Shown: positions 33,274 to 42,674, counted from the stretch's first letter. The stretch is 64,000 bases of DNA from DASQFQ01 sp963730115 (GCA_963730115.1 CAVSQM010000004.1:124001-188000); one strand, 5' to 3'. Notes: generated by a model not told the origin, from the sequence alone. Translations and numbers: made by a program.

Positions 33274-34096
33274 TGGAGCCGGCGATCGCGGCGGCGGCCC
33301 CCACGGCCTGCGTCCGCGTGAGCCGCTCGCCGAGGATGGTGAACGCCAGCGCCACGATCACCACCGGCGCCAGCGAGGCGATCACGCTGACCACCGAGAG
33401 GTCGCCCTCGCGCGTCGCCACCGTGTAGAGCAGCGTGCCCGCGAACAGCAGCAGCCCGGGCACCATCACCCGCGGCACGTCGCCCACCGCCACCCGCAGC
33501 GGGCTCGCCAGCCGCACGGCGACGACCACATACAAAGCCAGCAGCGACACGCGCGACAGCGCGATCGCCCAGAACGGCCCGCCGCCGGCGGCCTCCGACA
33601 TCCCGGCGAGGAAGACGCCGAACCCGAGCGAGGACAGCAACGCCCAGACCGCCGCCGCGCGCCGGTCGCCCCAGCCCGCGGCCCGCTCCTCCGCGCTCGG
33701 GCGCGCCGCCAGCGCGACCCCGGCCAGCGCGAGGGCGATCGCGAACAGCTTGACCGGCCCGATGCTCTCTCCCTGGGCAGCGCCCAGCAGCACCGGCACC
33801 ACGGCGCCGAGCGCCCCCAGCGGCGCGACGATCGACATCGGCCCGAGCTCGACCGCGCGGTAGAAGGCGATCAGCGCGAACGCGTTGCCGAGGCCGGCCA
33901 GCAGCGCGGCGACCACCTGGCGCCCCGACGGCGTCCCGCTCTCGGTCACCAGCAGCGCCGCGCTGACCACGAGCGCCACCACCTGGCCCGAGATCAGCAC
34001 GGGATAGAGCGGCAGGTTGCGGACGATCCGCGGGCCGACGAAGTTGGAGATCCCGTAGCAGAGCGCCGCGCCCGCAGCGAGCAGCGCGGCGGTCAT
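33254..34096 (-). CDS. EamA/DMT-family transporter
   Basis: This is a 280-residue integral membrane protein with ten hydrophobic helices in two repeats, typical of the drug/metabolite transporter (EamA) superfamily. Markers are FVGPRIVRNLP at the first repeat, FYRAVELGPMSIVAPLGALGAVVP in the first EamA domain, and AGTLLYTVATREGDLSVVSVIASLAPV in the second. It probably exports a small metabolite such as an amino acid or amine. The start is ATG 34096, divergent from the ABC substrate-binding gene. Confidence 0.88.
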   Translation of the reverse strand: MTAALLAAGAALCYGISNFVGPRIVRNLPLYPVLISGQVVALVVSAALLVTESGTPSGRQVVAALLAGLGNAFALIAFYRAVELGPMSIVAPLGALGAVVPVLLGAAQGESIGPVKLFAIALALAGVALAARPSAEERAAGWGDRRAAAVWALLSSLGFGVFLAGMSEAAGGGPFWAIALSRVSLLALYVVVAVRLASPLRVAVGDVPRVMVPGLLLFAGTLLYTVATREGDLSVVSVIASLAPVVIVALAFTILGERLTRTQAVGAAAAIAGSIILAAR

Positions 34097-34193
34097 GCCC
34101 CACTACCTAGCAAACGGCGCATCCCGCGCCGCGCTCGCGTATCGTCCGGTGAGCGAATGTGTGTGCGCATAGCGAACTGAAGGGGGAGGACAC

Positions 34194-35174
34194 ATGCATC
34201 GGGTGCTGCGTTGTGCGGCGGTCATCGCCGCGTGCGGGCTGCTGGCGGCCGGCTGCGGGGACGACGGGGAGGAGAGCGGCGGCGGAGGGAGCGGCGATGC
34301 GGCCAAGCCGGTCACGCTGAAGATCGGCCTGATCCCGATCGCCGACGTCGCGCCGGTCTTCCTCGGCCAGAAGAAGGGCTTCTTCAAGGAGCAGCAGATC
34401 ACGCTCGACCCGCAGTTCGCGGCCGGCGGGGCCGCGATCACACCGGCGGTGATCAGCGGCGACTTCGACATCGGCTTCTCCAACACCGTCTCGCTGCTGA
34501 TCGCGGGCTCGAAGGACCTGCCGGTCCAGATCATCTCCCAGGGGGTGCTCGGCGACGCCGACGAGTCGAAGGTGTGGGAGGACCTGCTGGTCAAGAAGGG
34601 CGGGCCGGTCAAGGAGCCCAAGGACCTCGAGGGCAAGACGATCGCGGTCAACACGCTCAACAACATCTGCGGCGTGACGATCAACGCCTCGCTCGAGAAG
34701 CAGGGCGTCGACATCTCGAAGCTGAAGTACACGGAGGTCCCGTTCCCCGAGATGGTCGCCGCGCTCGACAAGGGGCGCGTGGACGGTGCCTGCGTGGTCG
34801 AGCCGTTCGTGAGCGCGGGCAAGGCCGCCGGCATGGAGGGGATCAACCCGTTCTACTTCAACACCGCGCCGAACCTGACGGTGGCGACCTACTTCGCGTC
34901 GAAGGAGTACATCGCGAAGAACAAGGGCGTCGTCGACCGCTTCGTGACCGCGATGAAGAAGTCGCTCGAGTACGCCCAGGCTCACCCGGACGAGGTCCGC
35001 GGCGTGCTCACCGAGTACACCGAGATCCCGCCCGAGGCGGCGGAGAAGATCAACCTGCCGCAGTGGAAGCCGGAGCTGACGATGGACACGATCGAGCTGC
35101 TGTCGTCGCTGAGCAAGAAGTACGGGCTGATCGAGGAGGAGCCCGACCTCAATGAGCTGATTGCTCAGGAGTGA
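34194..35174 (+). CDS. ABC transporter substrate-binding lipoprotein (NMT1/TauA-like)
   Basis: This is a 326-residue lipoprotein. The signal ends in the lipobox LLAAGC (about residues 17-22). A glycine/serine linker follows, then an NMT1/THI5-like periplasmic binding domain: KIGLIPIADVAPVFLGQKKG, FDIGFSNTVSLLIAGS, GKTIAVNTLNNICG and GACVVEPFVSAG. Relatives bind taurine, sulfonates, pyrimidine precursors or aromatic acids. It presumably serves the two permeases and ATPase at 35149-37519, but it is on the opposite strand and convergent, overlapping the ATPase gene by 26 bp. That arrangement is unusual. Confidence 0.9.
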   Translation: MHRVLRCAAVIAACGLLAAGCGDDGEESGGGGSGDAAKPVTLKIGLIPIADVAPVFLGQKKGFFKEQQITLDPQFAAGGAAITPAVISGDFDIGFSNTVSLLIAGSKDLPVQIISQGVLGDADESKVWEDLLVKKGGPVKEPKDLEGKTIAVNTLNNICGVTINASLEKQGVDISKLKYTEVPFPEMVAALDKGRVDGACVVEPFVSAGKAAGMEGINPFYFNTAPNLTVATYFASKEYIAKNKGVVDRFVTAMKKSLEYAQAHPDEVRGVLTEYTEIPPEAAEKINLPQWKPELTMDTIELLSSLSKKYGLIEEEPDLNELIAQE

Positions 35175-35945
35175 GCTCGGGCTGGCGCTTGATCAGCCGG
35201 TACACGTGCGCGCGGAGGTGCGCGAAGTCCGGCAGCTCCTTGGTCGCCACCTGATCGCGCGGCTGCGGGAGGTCCACGTCGAGGATCTCCCGCACCTCGG
35301 TCGGTGAGGGCGAGAGCACGACGATGCGGTCCGACAGGTAGACCGACTCGTCGATGTCGTGCGTGACGAACAGGATCGTCATCTCGAAACGGTCGCGGAC
35401 CTGCAGGATCAGGTCCTCGAGGTCGCCGCGGGTCTGGGCGTCGACCGACGCGAACGGCTCGTCCATCAGCAGGATCTCCGGCTGGTAGGCGAGCGCGCGC
35501 GCGATCGCCACGCGCTGCTGCATGCCGCCCGACAGTTGCCACGGGTAGCGGTCGATGAAGGTCGTCAGGCCGACCGCGTCGACCGCTTCCTCGACCAGGC
35601 GCGTCATCTCGGCCTTCTCGAGCTTCTTGTGGCGCAGCGGCATCACCACGTTGCCGCGCACCGACAGCCACGGCAGCAGCGAGCGCGAGTACTCCTGGAA
35701 CACGAGCGCCATCGACTCCGGCGGCCCGACCACCCGCTCGCCGCGCAGCCGCACGTCGCCGCGGGTCGGCTCGAGCAGGCCGGACATGCACTTCAGGAGC
35801 GTCGTCTTGCCGCAGCCGGACGGGCCCACGACGCACACGAACTCGCGCTCGTCGAGCGAGAACGAGATGTCGCCGATCGCGTGCGGTCGCGTTCGTCACC
35901 CTCGCCGTAGGTCTTGCCCAGCCCTTCGATCTCCAGCAGCGCCAT
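35149..35945 (-). CDS. ABC transporter ATPase (NitT/TauT family; frame break near the N-terminus)
   Basis: This is the nucleotide-binding subunit of the nitrate/sulfonate/taurine-type importer. It has Walker A GPSGCGKTT, Q-loop FQEYSRSLLPW, signature LSGGMQQR, Walker B ILLMDEP and the H-loop in FVTHDIDE. From ATG 35945 the first about 20 residues (MALLEIEGLGKTYGEG) are in frame, but the sequence slips near 35885 so that the continuation ISFSLDEREF is in another frame. An indel of one or two bases, probably a sequencing error, would restore a normal protein of about 265 residues. The stop overlaps the substrate-binding gene on the other strand. Confidence 0.85.
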
Positions 35946-35957
35946 GCGTCTCCTCTC

Positions 35958-36740
35958 TCAGCCGAGCGAGCTCGCCCGGGCGCCGCGGTGCCAGGCCAGC
36001 ACGCGCCGCTCGATGATCATGAACATCAGGTTGAACACGTAGCCCAGGATGCCGAGCAGCACGATCCCCGACCACATCTCAGGGATCGCGAACGACCGCT
36101 GGGACTGCAGCACGAAGAAGCCGATCCCGTTCGTGCTCGCCACCATCTCCGAGATCACCATCAGGATCAGCGCCAGCGACAGCGACAGCCGCATGCCCGC
36201 GAAGATCTGCGGGCTCGCCGCCGGCAGCGTCATCCGCAGCAGCTTGTCGCGCCCCGAGATCCCGTAGACGCGCGCCGTGTCCTTGAGCGTCGGGTCGATG
36301 CCGTTGATGCCGTCGATCGTGTTGAGCAGCACCGGCCACAGGCAGACGAAGGCGATGATGAAGACCTTCATGTCGTCCCCGACGCCGATCACGACGATCG
36401 CGAACGGGATCAGCGCGGGCGGCGGGATCGAGCGCAGGAACTCGACGACCGGGCCGGTCGCCCGGCGCAGCACGCGCGAGGACCCGAGCGCGACGCCGGC
36501 GGCGAGCGCGACCACCACCGCGAGCACGTAGCCGATCGCCATCCGGCGCAGGCTCGGCCAGACGTCGGAGCCGACGCGCTCGAACAGCCAGGTGTCGGCG
36601 AACTTCTCGAACACGTCGCCGAGCGGCGGGTAGTAGAAGGTGTCGCTCGACTCGGTGTAGGCCCAGATCAGCGCGACGAGCGCGATCGGCACCGCGATCT
36701 CGACCGCCAGCTCGAGCAGCTTGCGCGTGCGGGCGCTCAC
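35958..36740 (-). CDS. ABC transporter permease (NitT/TauT family)
   Basis: This is a 260-residue membrane permease with about six helices and the binding-protein-dependent transport signature GISGRDKLLRMTLPAASPQI, which contacts the ATPase. The LRSIPPPALIPFAIVVIG segment is also typical of TauC/SsuC-type permeases. Start codon GTG 36740 overlaps the stop of the second permease by 4 bases (GTGA). It forms the core of the importer together with the permease at 36737-37519. Confidence 0.9.
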   Translation of the reverse strand: MSARTRKLLELAVEIAVPIALVALIWAYTESSDTFYYPPLGDVFEKFADTWLFERVGSDVWPSLRRMAIGYVLAVVVALAAGVALGSSRVLRRATGPVVEFLRSIPPPALIPFAIVVIGVGDDMKVFIIAFVCLWPVLLNTIDGINGIDPTLKDTARVYGISGRDKLLRMTLPAASPQIFAGMRLSLSLALILMVISEMVASTNGIGFFVLQSQRSFAIPEMWSGIVLLGILGYVFNLMFMIIERRVLAWHRGARASSLG

Positions 36741-37519
36741 GTCGCGCTCCCCCGCTGCGAGGGATGCCAGTGCAGCACGCGGCGCTCGGCCATCGTGGTG
36801 GCGATGTTGAGCAGCCAGCCGAGCAGGCCGGTCGCGATGATCAGCGCGTACATCAGCTCGACGTTGCCGCCCGAGCTCGCGGTGTTGATCTCGCGCCCCA
36901 GCCCGGCCGAGCCGATGACCAGCTCGGCGGTGACGCACAGGATCAGCGCCACCGCGGAGGAGATGCGGATGCCGGTGGCGATGTAGGGCACGGCGCTCGG
37001 CACGGTGATGCGCCAGAGACGCTGGAAGCGCCCGAGCCCGAACGCCCTCGCCGTGTCGGTGGCCACCGGGTCGACGTCCTGCACGCCGTAGATGGTCTGG
37101 ATCAGCATCGGCCAGAACGAGGCGAAGGTGGCGAGGAACACCTTGCTCTCCAGCCCTGTGCCGTAGACGAGCACGGCGAGCGGGATCAGCGCCACCGAGG
37201 GGATCGGCCGCAGGAACTCGATCGGCACGCGCAGCGCGCGGTAGGCCCAGCGGCTCGAGCCGATGAGGATGCCGGCGGGCACGCCGAGCAGGACCGCGAG
37301 GCCGAGCCCGATCGCCCAGCCCTGGAGCGTGTTGAGCGTGGCCTTCCACAGCGTCGCGTCGCCGATCTGGGTGATCAGCTCGCCGACCGACGCCGAGGCG
37401 GGCGGGATGCTCGTCTCCGGGATCAGCCCGGCGCGGACGACGAACTCCCACACCAGCAACAGCAGGAGCACCGCGACGATCGGCGGTGCCCAGTCGGCGC
37501 GCCGCATGGTCACGGCCAT
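36737..37519 (-). CDS. ABC transporter permease (NitT/TauT family)
   Basis: This is a 260-residue permease, paralogous to the one downstream. About six transmembrane segments surround the coupling loop GLGRFQRLWRITVPSAVPYI, with FLRPIPSVALIPLAVLVYG in the centre. The start is ATG 37519, which shares one base with the stop of the preceding thiamine-diphosphate enzyme gene (TGATG). A second ATG lies four codons on. The transporter therefore appears as a four-gene operon with the TPP enzyme first. Confidence 0.9.
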   Translation of the reverse strand: MAVTMRRADWAPPIVAVLLLLLVWEFVVRAGLIPETSIPPASASVGELITQIGDATLWKATLNTLQGWAIGLGLAVLLGVPAGILIGSSRWAYRALRVPIEFLRPIPSVALIPLAVLVYGTGLESKVFLATFASFWPMLIQTIYGVQDVDPVATDTARAFGLGRFQRLWRITVPSAVPYIATGIRISSAVALILCVTAELVIGSAGLGREINTASSGGNVELMYALIIATGLLGWLLNIATTMAERRVLHWHPSQRGSAT

Positions 37520-39163
37520 CAGGCGCCGCCCTTGAACGCTTCGGCGAGCCGCTCCGCGGCGACCGCCGGGTTGACCTTGCAGTCGAGCACCAGCGGACCG
37601 TCGAGCGCCTCGAGCCACGTCGGCCACCGGGCCCGCCACGTCCTCCGGCGCGCGCACGGTCGCGGCGCGGGCGCCGAGCGCGCCGGCCACCGCGGCGAAG
37701 TCGCGGTCGCCGAACTCGACGAGGTCCGTCGGGAGGCCCATCGGCGCGAAATGGTGCACCTCGGCGCCGTACGCCGCGTCGTTGAAGATCGCCACCAGCA
37801 CCGGCAGGCGCTGGGCGGTGAGCGAGTCGAGCTCGCCGAGGCTCATCATCGTGCCGCCGTCCCCGCACAGCGCGAGCACCGGTGTGCCGGGGTGCGCGGT
37901 GGCGACGCCGATCGAGCTGCCGAGCCCGAGCCCGACGGACTGGAAGCCCTGGGCGGGGATGAACGAGTCGGCGTCGGGGACGCGCAGGTAGGCGGTCGGG
38001 AACCAGTGGAAGTGGCCGCCGTCGTAGGTGACGGCGCGCCGGCGCGGGAGCGCGCGGTCGAGCTCGACCACCAGCCGCCGCGGGTCGATCGTGCCCTCGC
38101 CCGGCTGCTCCTCGAACTCGCCGGCGGGGTCGTACGGCCCGAGCTCGCCCCAGGCCGCATGCGTCGCGGCCCCGCGCCGCGCGAGCTCCTCGAGCAGCGC
38201 GCCGGCCGCCTCGGCGGCGTCGCCGGCGAGGCCGAGCCGGACGTCGTGGTGGGCGCCGATCGCCGCCGGGTCATCGTCGCACTGCACCACCGGCGTGTCG
38301 CCGAGCATCCGCCCGTGCATCGTCGTCCACTGGTTGAGGCTGGCGCCGAACGCCAGCACGAGGTCGGCCTCGGGGACGAGCTGCTCGGTGCGGCGCGTCG
38401 CGAAGCCGCCGCACACCCCCAGCGAGCGCGGGTTGCCGGCGAACAGCCCGTTGGCCACCAGCGAGGTCGCGTAGAGCGCGCCGATGCGCTCGCCCAGCGC
38501 CTCCAGCGACGCGCGTGCGTCCGCCAGCACCGCGCCGCGGCCGGCGAGGATGAGCGGGCGCTCGCTGCGCTCCACGAGGTCGGCGGCAGCCGCCACGTCG
38601 GCGGCCGCGGGCCGCGTGCGCGGCGCGTTGATCGGGCCGCGAGATCCGGGCTCGCCGGGCTCGCCGCGCTCCTCCTGGAGGTCGATCGGCAGCGGCAGCA
38701 CGACCGGGATCCGCTCGCGCTGGGCGCGCGCCGCCGCGCGGGCGACGTCGGCCACCGCGGTCTCCCCGCCGCGGACGCGCTCGACGCCCGCGCCGAGCGC
38801 CCGCGCCGCCCCCGCAACGTCGATCGTCTGGCTGACCTGCTTCCCGCGCGCGGTCTCCCCCACCACGAGCAGCAGCGGCGTGCGCTCCTTGACCGCCTGC
38901 GTCAGCGCGGTCAGCGTGTTGGTGAAGCCCGGCCCCTGGTGCGCGGTGGCGAGGCCGAGCCCGTGCGTGGCCTGCGCGTAGGCGTCGGCGGCGACGACGC
39001 CCGCCGACTCGTGGCGCACCCACACGTGGCGGCCGCCGCAGTGGCGGACGAAGTGGTCGGCGAGCTTGAAGTTGCCGCTCCCCAGCAGCCCGAACAGCGT
39101 CCGGTGCCCGAGCCGCGCCAGCGTCTCGGCGACCAGCTCGTACACATGCGGGCGATCGTCCAT
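37519..39163 (-). CDS. Thiamine-diphosphate-dependent 2-oxo acid decarboxylase-like enzyme (frame break near the C-terminus)
   Basis: This is a TPP enzyme of about 548 residues in the acetolactate-synthase/benzoylformate-decarboxylase superfamily. The catalytic Glu lies in WVRHESAG (about residue 52), the middle domain about 190-330, and the TPP motif GDGGTMMSLGELDSLTAQ leads to FNDAAYG. The expected C-terminus (WLEALDGPLVLDCKVNP, then AEAFKGG) is in another frame beginning near 37622, so there is an indel there. Such enzymes decarboxylate or condense 2-oxo acids. Between an uptake operon and the pca operon, an aromatic 2-oxo acid is a plausible substrate, but that is inference. Confidence 0.8.
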
Positions 39164-39230
39164 CGGACGACTCCTACCCCCAGACCTCGTCCGCGACGTC
39201 CACAATCCCTCCCGGGTGTACGCAAAGCGC

Positions 39231-39253
39231 ACGTTCGTGCTGTATAAGAACGT
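39231..39253. promoter_or_regulatory. Inverted repeat in the divergent promoter of the TPP/ABC and pca operons
   Basis: ACGTTC at 39231-39236 and GAACGT at 39248-39253 form a perfect 6-bp inverted repeat with an 11-bp spacer in the 98-bp gap between the TPP gene (minus) and pcaI (plus). TATAAG at 39243-39248 could be a -10 hexamer for pcaI. The site is a candidate operator for the IclR-type regulator in the same operon. Binding is not shown. Confidence 0.4.
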
Positions 39254-39261
39254 ATCGGATC

Positions 39262-40065
39262 GTGACGCGCCAAGCCGCCATCACCGCCTTGTCCGACGCC
39301 GTCGCCGAGCTCGTCCACGACGGCGACACCGTGGTGCTCGAGGGCTTCACCCACCTCATTCCCGTCGCCGCGGGGCACGAGATCATCCGCCAGGGGCGCC
39401 GCGACCTGACGCTCGCGCGGCTGACGCCCGACATCGTCTACGACCAGCTGATCGGCGCCGGCTGCGCGCGCAAGCTGATCTTCTCGTGGGGCGGCAACCC
39501 GGGCGTCGGCTCGCTGCACCGCTTCCGCGACGCGGTCGAGAACGGCTGGCCGGTGCCGCTCGAGATCGAGGAGCACTCGCACGCCGGGCTCGCGAACGCC
39601 TACGTCGCGGGGGCCTCCAACCTGCCGTTCGCAGTTCTGCGCGGCTACACCGGCACCGACCTGCCCGAGCACACCGCGGCGATAAAGCCGATCACGTGCC
39701 CGTTCACCGGCGAGACGCTGACCGCCGTCCCCGCCCTGCGGCCCGACGTGGCGATCATCCACGCCCAGCGCGCCGACCGCGACGGCAACGTGCAGCTGTG
39801 GGGGCTGGCCGGCGTGCAGAAGGAGGCGGTGCTCGCCGCCGAGCGCTCGCTGGTCACCGTCGAGGAGATCGTCGACGTGCTCGACCCGCGGCCCGACGCG
39901 GTCGTGCTGCCGTCGTGGGTCGTCGACTGCGTCGCCGAGGTGCCGGGCGGCGCCAAGCCCTCCTACGCACACGACTACTACGACCGCGACAACGCGGCCT
40001 ACAAGGCGTGGGACGCGGTGAGCCGCGACCGCGACAAGTTCGGCGAGTGGGTGGAGGCGCTTTGA
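39262..40065 (+). CDS. pcaI: 3-oxoadipate CoA-transferase alpha subunit-like
   Basis: This is a 267-residue family I CoA-transferase alpha subunit. It has VLEGFTHLIPVAAGHEIIRQG, RLTPDIVYDQLIGAGCARKLIFSWGGNPG and IHAQRADRDGNVQLWG. With the beta subunit it transfers CoA from succinyl-CoA to 3-oxoadipate, the second last step of the beta-ketoadipate pathway. The GTG start is only a few bases from the putative -10, so it may be leaderless or nearly so. The assignment as 3-oxoadipate-specific comes from the neighbouring pcaF, pcaH and pcaG genes. It leads an eight-gene operon. Confidence 0.85.
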   Translation: MTRQAAITALSDAVAELVHDGDTVVLEGFTHLIPVAAGHEIIRQGRRDLTLARLTPDIVYDQLIGAGCARKLIFSWGGNPGVGSLHRFRDAVENGWPVPLEIEEHSHAGLANAYVAGASNLPFAVLRGYTGTDLPEHTAAIKPITCPFTGETLTAVPALRPDVAIIHAQRADRDGNVQLWGLAGVQKEAVLAAERSLVTVEEIVDVLDPRPDAVVLPSWVVDCVAEVPGGAKPSYAHDYYDRDNAAYKAWDAVSRDRDKFGEWVEAL

Positions 40066-40090
40066 GCGCTGGGAGCGGACGGCCGACGAG

Positions 40091-40828
40091 ATGATGAGCA
40101 TCGCCGCCTCGCGGGCGCTCGAGGACGGCACCTCGTGCTTCGTCGGCATCGGGCTGCCGAGCACGGCGGCCAACCTCGCGCGCCGCACGCACGCGCCCGG
40201 GCTCGTGCTCGTCTACGAGGCCGGCGCGATCGGCGCGAAGCCGACGCGGCTGCCGCTCTCGATCGGCGACGGGATCCTGGCCGAGACCGCCGACGCCGTG
40301 GTGAGCGTGCCGGAGGTCTTCAACTACTGGGTGCAGCCGGGTCGGATCGATGTCGGCTTCCTCGGCGCGGCGCAGATCGACCGCTTCGCGAACATCAACA
40401 CGACCGTGATCGGCGGCGACTACGCGCGGCCGAAGGTGCGGCTCCCGGGCGCCGGCGGCGCGCCGGAGATCGCGGCCGGCTGCGGCGAGGTGATCGTGAT
40501 CGTGCGCCAGAGCTCGCGCTCGTTCGTCGAGCGGGTGGACTTCGTGACCTCGGTGGGGCACGGCCGCGGCCCGGGCGACCGGGAGCGCCTCGGGCTGCGC
40601 GGCCGCGGGCCGGTGCGGGTGATCACCGACCTCGGCGTGCTGGAGCCGGACGCCGACTCGCGCGAGCTCGTGCTGACCGCGCTGCACCCGGGCGTGACCG
40701 CCGACCAGGCGCGCGAGGCGACCGGTTGGGAGCTGGTCGTGGCCGACGACCTGCAGGTCAGTCCCGAGCCGACCGACGACGAGCTGCAGGCGCTGCGGGA
40801 TCTGCAGGCCACCGTTGAGGACGCGTGA
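40091..40828 (+). CDS. pcaJ: 3-oxoadipate CoA-transferase beta subunit-like
   Basis: This is a 245-residue family I CoA-transferase beta subunit, with CFVGIGLPSTAANLARRTHAP, VLVYEAGAIGAKP, INTTVIGGDYARPKVRLPGAGGA and SSRSFVERVDFVTSVGHG. Together with PcaI it makes 3-oxoadipyl-CoA. The ATG is at 40091. In-frame codons just upstream would read ERTADE, which looks like the usual start of the family but has no start codon. A small indel or a longer 5' leader is possible. Its stop is coupled to pcaF by TGATG. Confidence 0.85.
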   Translation: MMSIAASRALEDGTSCFVGIGLPSTAANLARRTHAPGLVLVYEAGAIGAKPTRLPLSIGDGILAETADAVVSVPEVFNYWVQPGRIDVGFLGAAQIDRFANINTTVIGGDYARPKVRLPGAGGAPEIAAGCGEVIVIVRQSSRSFVERVDFVTSVGHGRGPGDRERLGLRGRGPVRVITDLGVLEPDADSRELVLTALHPGVTADQAREATGWELVVADDLQVSPEPTDDELQALRDLQATVEDA

Positions 40829-42012
40829 TGGGCGACGCGCTGATCCTCGATGCGGTACGGACGCCGTTCGGGCGCGCGGGGGGCGCGCTCGCCGGCGTCC
40901 GTCCCGACGACCTGGCCGCGCACGCGGTCTCCTCGCTGCTGTCGCGCGCGCCCGACCTCGACCCGGCGCGCATCGACGACGTGGTGTTCGGCGACGCCAA
41001 CGGCGCGGGCGAGGACAACCGCAACGTCGGGCGGATGGCGGTGCTGCTGGCGGGGCTGCCCACGAGCGTGCCCGCCTCGACCGTCAACCGCCTCTGCGGC
41101 TCGAGCCTGGACGCCACGATGCAGGCCAGCCGGGCGATCGAGACCGGCGACGCCTCGCTGATGCTGGTGGGCGGGGTCGAGTCGATGTCGCGGGCGCCGT
41201 GGGTGCTGCTGAAGCCGTCGCGGCCGTACCCACGCGGCCACGAGACGCTGCACTCGACGACGCTGGGGTGGCGGATGGTCAATCCGGAGATGCCGGAGGA
41301 GTGGACGATCTCGCTCGGGGAAAGCACCGAGAAGGTGGCGGGCATCTACGGCATCTCGCGCGAGGCGCAGGACGAGTTCGCGGTGCGCAGCCACCAGCTG
41401 GCGGCCAAGGCGTGGGACGAGGGCTTCTACTCGGACTGGGTCGTCCCGGTCGAGCTCGGCGACGGTGAGACGCACGACCGCGACGAGGGCATCCGGCCCG
41501 ACACGTCGGTCGAGAAGCTCGCGAAGCTGAAGCCGGCGTTCGCCAAGGACGGGACGGTGACGGCGGGCAACGCCTCGCCCCTCAACGACGGGGCGGGGGC
41601 GCTGCTGCTGGGTTCTGAGGAGGGCGCGGCGGTCGCTGGGCTCGAGCCGCTGGCGCGGATCGCGGGGCGCGGGACGTTCGCGGTCGACCCCGACGTGTTC
41701 GGGATCGCGCCGGTCGAGGCGGCCAACCGCGCGCTGGAGCGGGCGGGCATCGGATGGGGGGACATCGAGGTGGCGGAGCTGAACGAGGCGTTCGCGGCGC
41801 AGTCGCTGGCGTGCCTGGGCGAATGGGATCTGGATCCGGAGCGGCTGAACGTCAACGGCGGCGCGATCGCGATCGGGCACCCGCTCGGCGCGTCCGGCGT
41901 GCGCATCCTCGGCACGCTCGTGCACGAGCTGCGCCGGCGCGGCGGCGGCTGGGGGATCGCGTCGATCTGCATCGGCGTCGGCCAGGGGCTCGCGGTGGTG
42001 GTCGAGGCATGA
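40828..42012 (+). CDS. pcaF: Thiolase, probable 3-oxoadipyl-CoA thiolase
   Basis: This is a 394-residue thiolase. The acyl-accepting Cys90 is in VNRLCGSSLDA, the catalytic His in GGAIAIGHPLGASG, and the C-terminal motif is CIGVGQG, a slight variant of the usual CxGxGxG. It would cleave 3-oxoadipyl-CoA to succinyl-CoA and acetyl-CoA. Specificity is assigned from position between pcaJ and pcaH. ATG 40828 and an adjacent GTG 40825 are both possible. Confidence 0.85.
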   Translation: MGDALILDAVRTPFGRAGGALAGVRPDDLAAHAVSSLLSRAPDLDPARIDDVVFGDANGAGEDNRNVGRMAVLLAGLPTSVPASTVNRLCGSSLDATMQASRAIETGDASLMLVGGVESMSRAPWVLLKPSRPYPRGHETLHSTTLGWRMVNPEMPEEWTISLGESTEKVAGIYGISREAQDEFAVRSHQLAAKAWDEGFYSDWVVPVELGDGETHDRDEGIRPDTSVEKLAKLKPAFAKDGTVTAGNASPLNDGAGALLLGSEEGAAVAGLEPLARIAGRGTFAVDPDVFGIAPVEAANRALERAGIGWGDIEVAELNEAFAAQSLACLGEWDLDPERLNVNGGAIAIGHPLGASGVRILGTLVHELRRRGGGWGIASICIGVGQGLAVVVEA

Positions 42013-42674
42013 GCGCGCACCCCCCGCTGGACTGGCCCGACTACAAGTCGACGGCGCTCCGCCACCCGTCGCAACTGCGGCCGCTGACGCACACGGAGAC
42101 CGAGCTCACCGCGCCGAAGCTGGGCGACCGCCCGCTCGGGCCCCACGATCACGACCTCACCGTCCACGGCGACGGCGAGCCGCTCGGCGAGCGCATCATC
42201 GTCTACGGCCAGCTGCGCGAGGACGACGGGCGCCCGGTGCCGGACACGCTCGTGGAGATCTGGCAGGCGAACTCGTGCGGGCGCTACCGCCACGCCGGCG
42301 ACCAGCACCCCGCGCCGCTCGATCCCAACTTCGAGGGCATGGGCCGCACCGTCACCGACGGCGACGGCCGCTACCGCTTCATCACGATCAAGCCCGGCGC
42401 CTACCCCTGGGGCAACCACCCCAACGCGTGGCGGCCGCAGCACATCCACTTCTCCGTCTTCGGGCGCGCGCTCACCCAGCGGCTCGTGACGCAGATGTAC
42501 TTCCCCGGCGACCCGCTGTTCGAGTACGACCCGATCTTCAACTCGGTGCGCGACGAGCGGGCGCGGCAGCGGATGGTCTGCGCGTTCGACCTGTCGTCGA
42601 CGAAGCCGGACTGGGCGCTGGCCTACCGCTTCGACATCGTCCTCTACGGCCCCGACGCGACCCCGTTCGAATGA
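42009..42674 (+). CDS. pcaH: Protocatechuate 3,4-dioxygenase beta subunit
   Basis: This is a 221-residue intradiol dioxygenase subunit. The non-heme iron(III) ligands (two Tyr, two His) are visible: Tyr in SCGRYRHAG, Tyr in PGAYPWG and His in WRPQHIHFSVFG. It opens the protocatechuate ring between C3 and C4 to give 3-carboxymuconate. The N-terminal PPLDWPDYKSTALRHPSQ is typical of PcaH. It overlaps pcaF and pcaG by 4 bases each (ATGA). Confidence 0.93.
   Translation: MSAHPPLDWPDYKSTALRHPSQLRPLTHTETELTAPKLGDRPLGPHDHDLTVHGDGEPLGERIIVYGQLREDDGRPVPDTLVEIWQANSCGRYRHAGDQHPAPLDPNFEGMGRTVTDGDGRYRFITIKPGAYPWGNHPNAWRPQHIHFSVFGRALTQRLVTQMYFPGDPLFEYDPIFNSVRDERARQRMVCAFDLSSTKPDWALAYRFDIVLYGPDATPFE

Noticed and set aside
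34097..34193. TPP riboswitch before the NMT1-like binding protein
   Set aside because: The CTGAGA and related core blocks are absent. Only a short direct repeat (AGCGAA, 19 bp apart) is seen.
36764..39247. Long plus-strand open frame opposite the TPP and permease genes
   Set aside because: The same GC artefact: no recognisable domains, while the minus strand has the TPP motif and permease loops.
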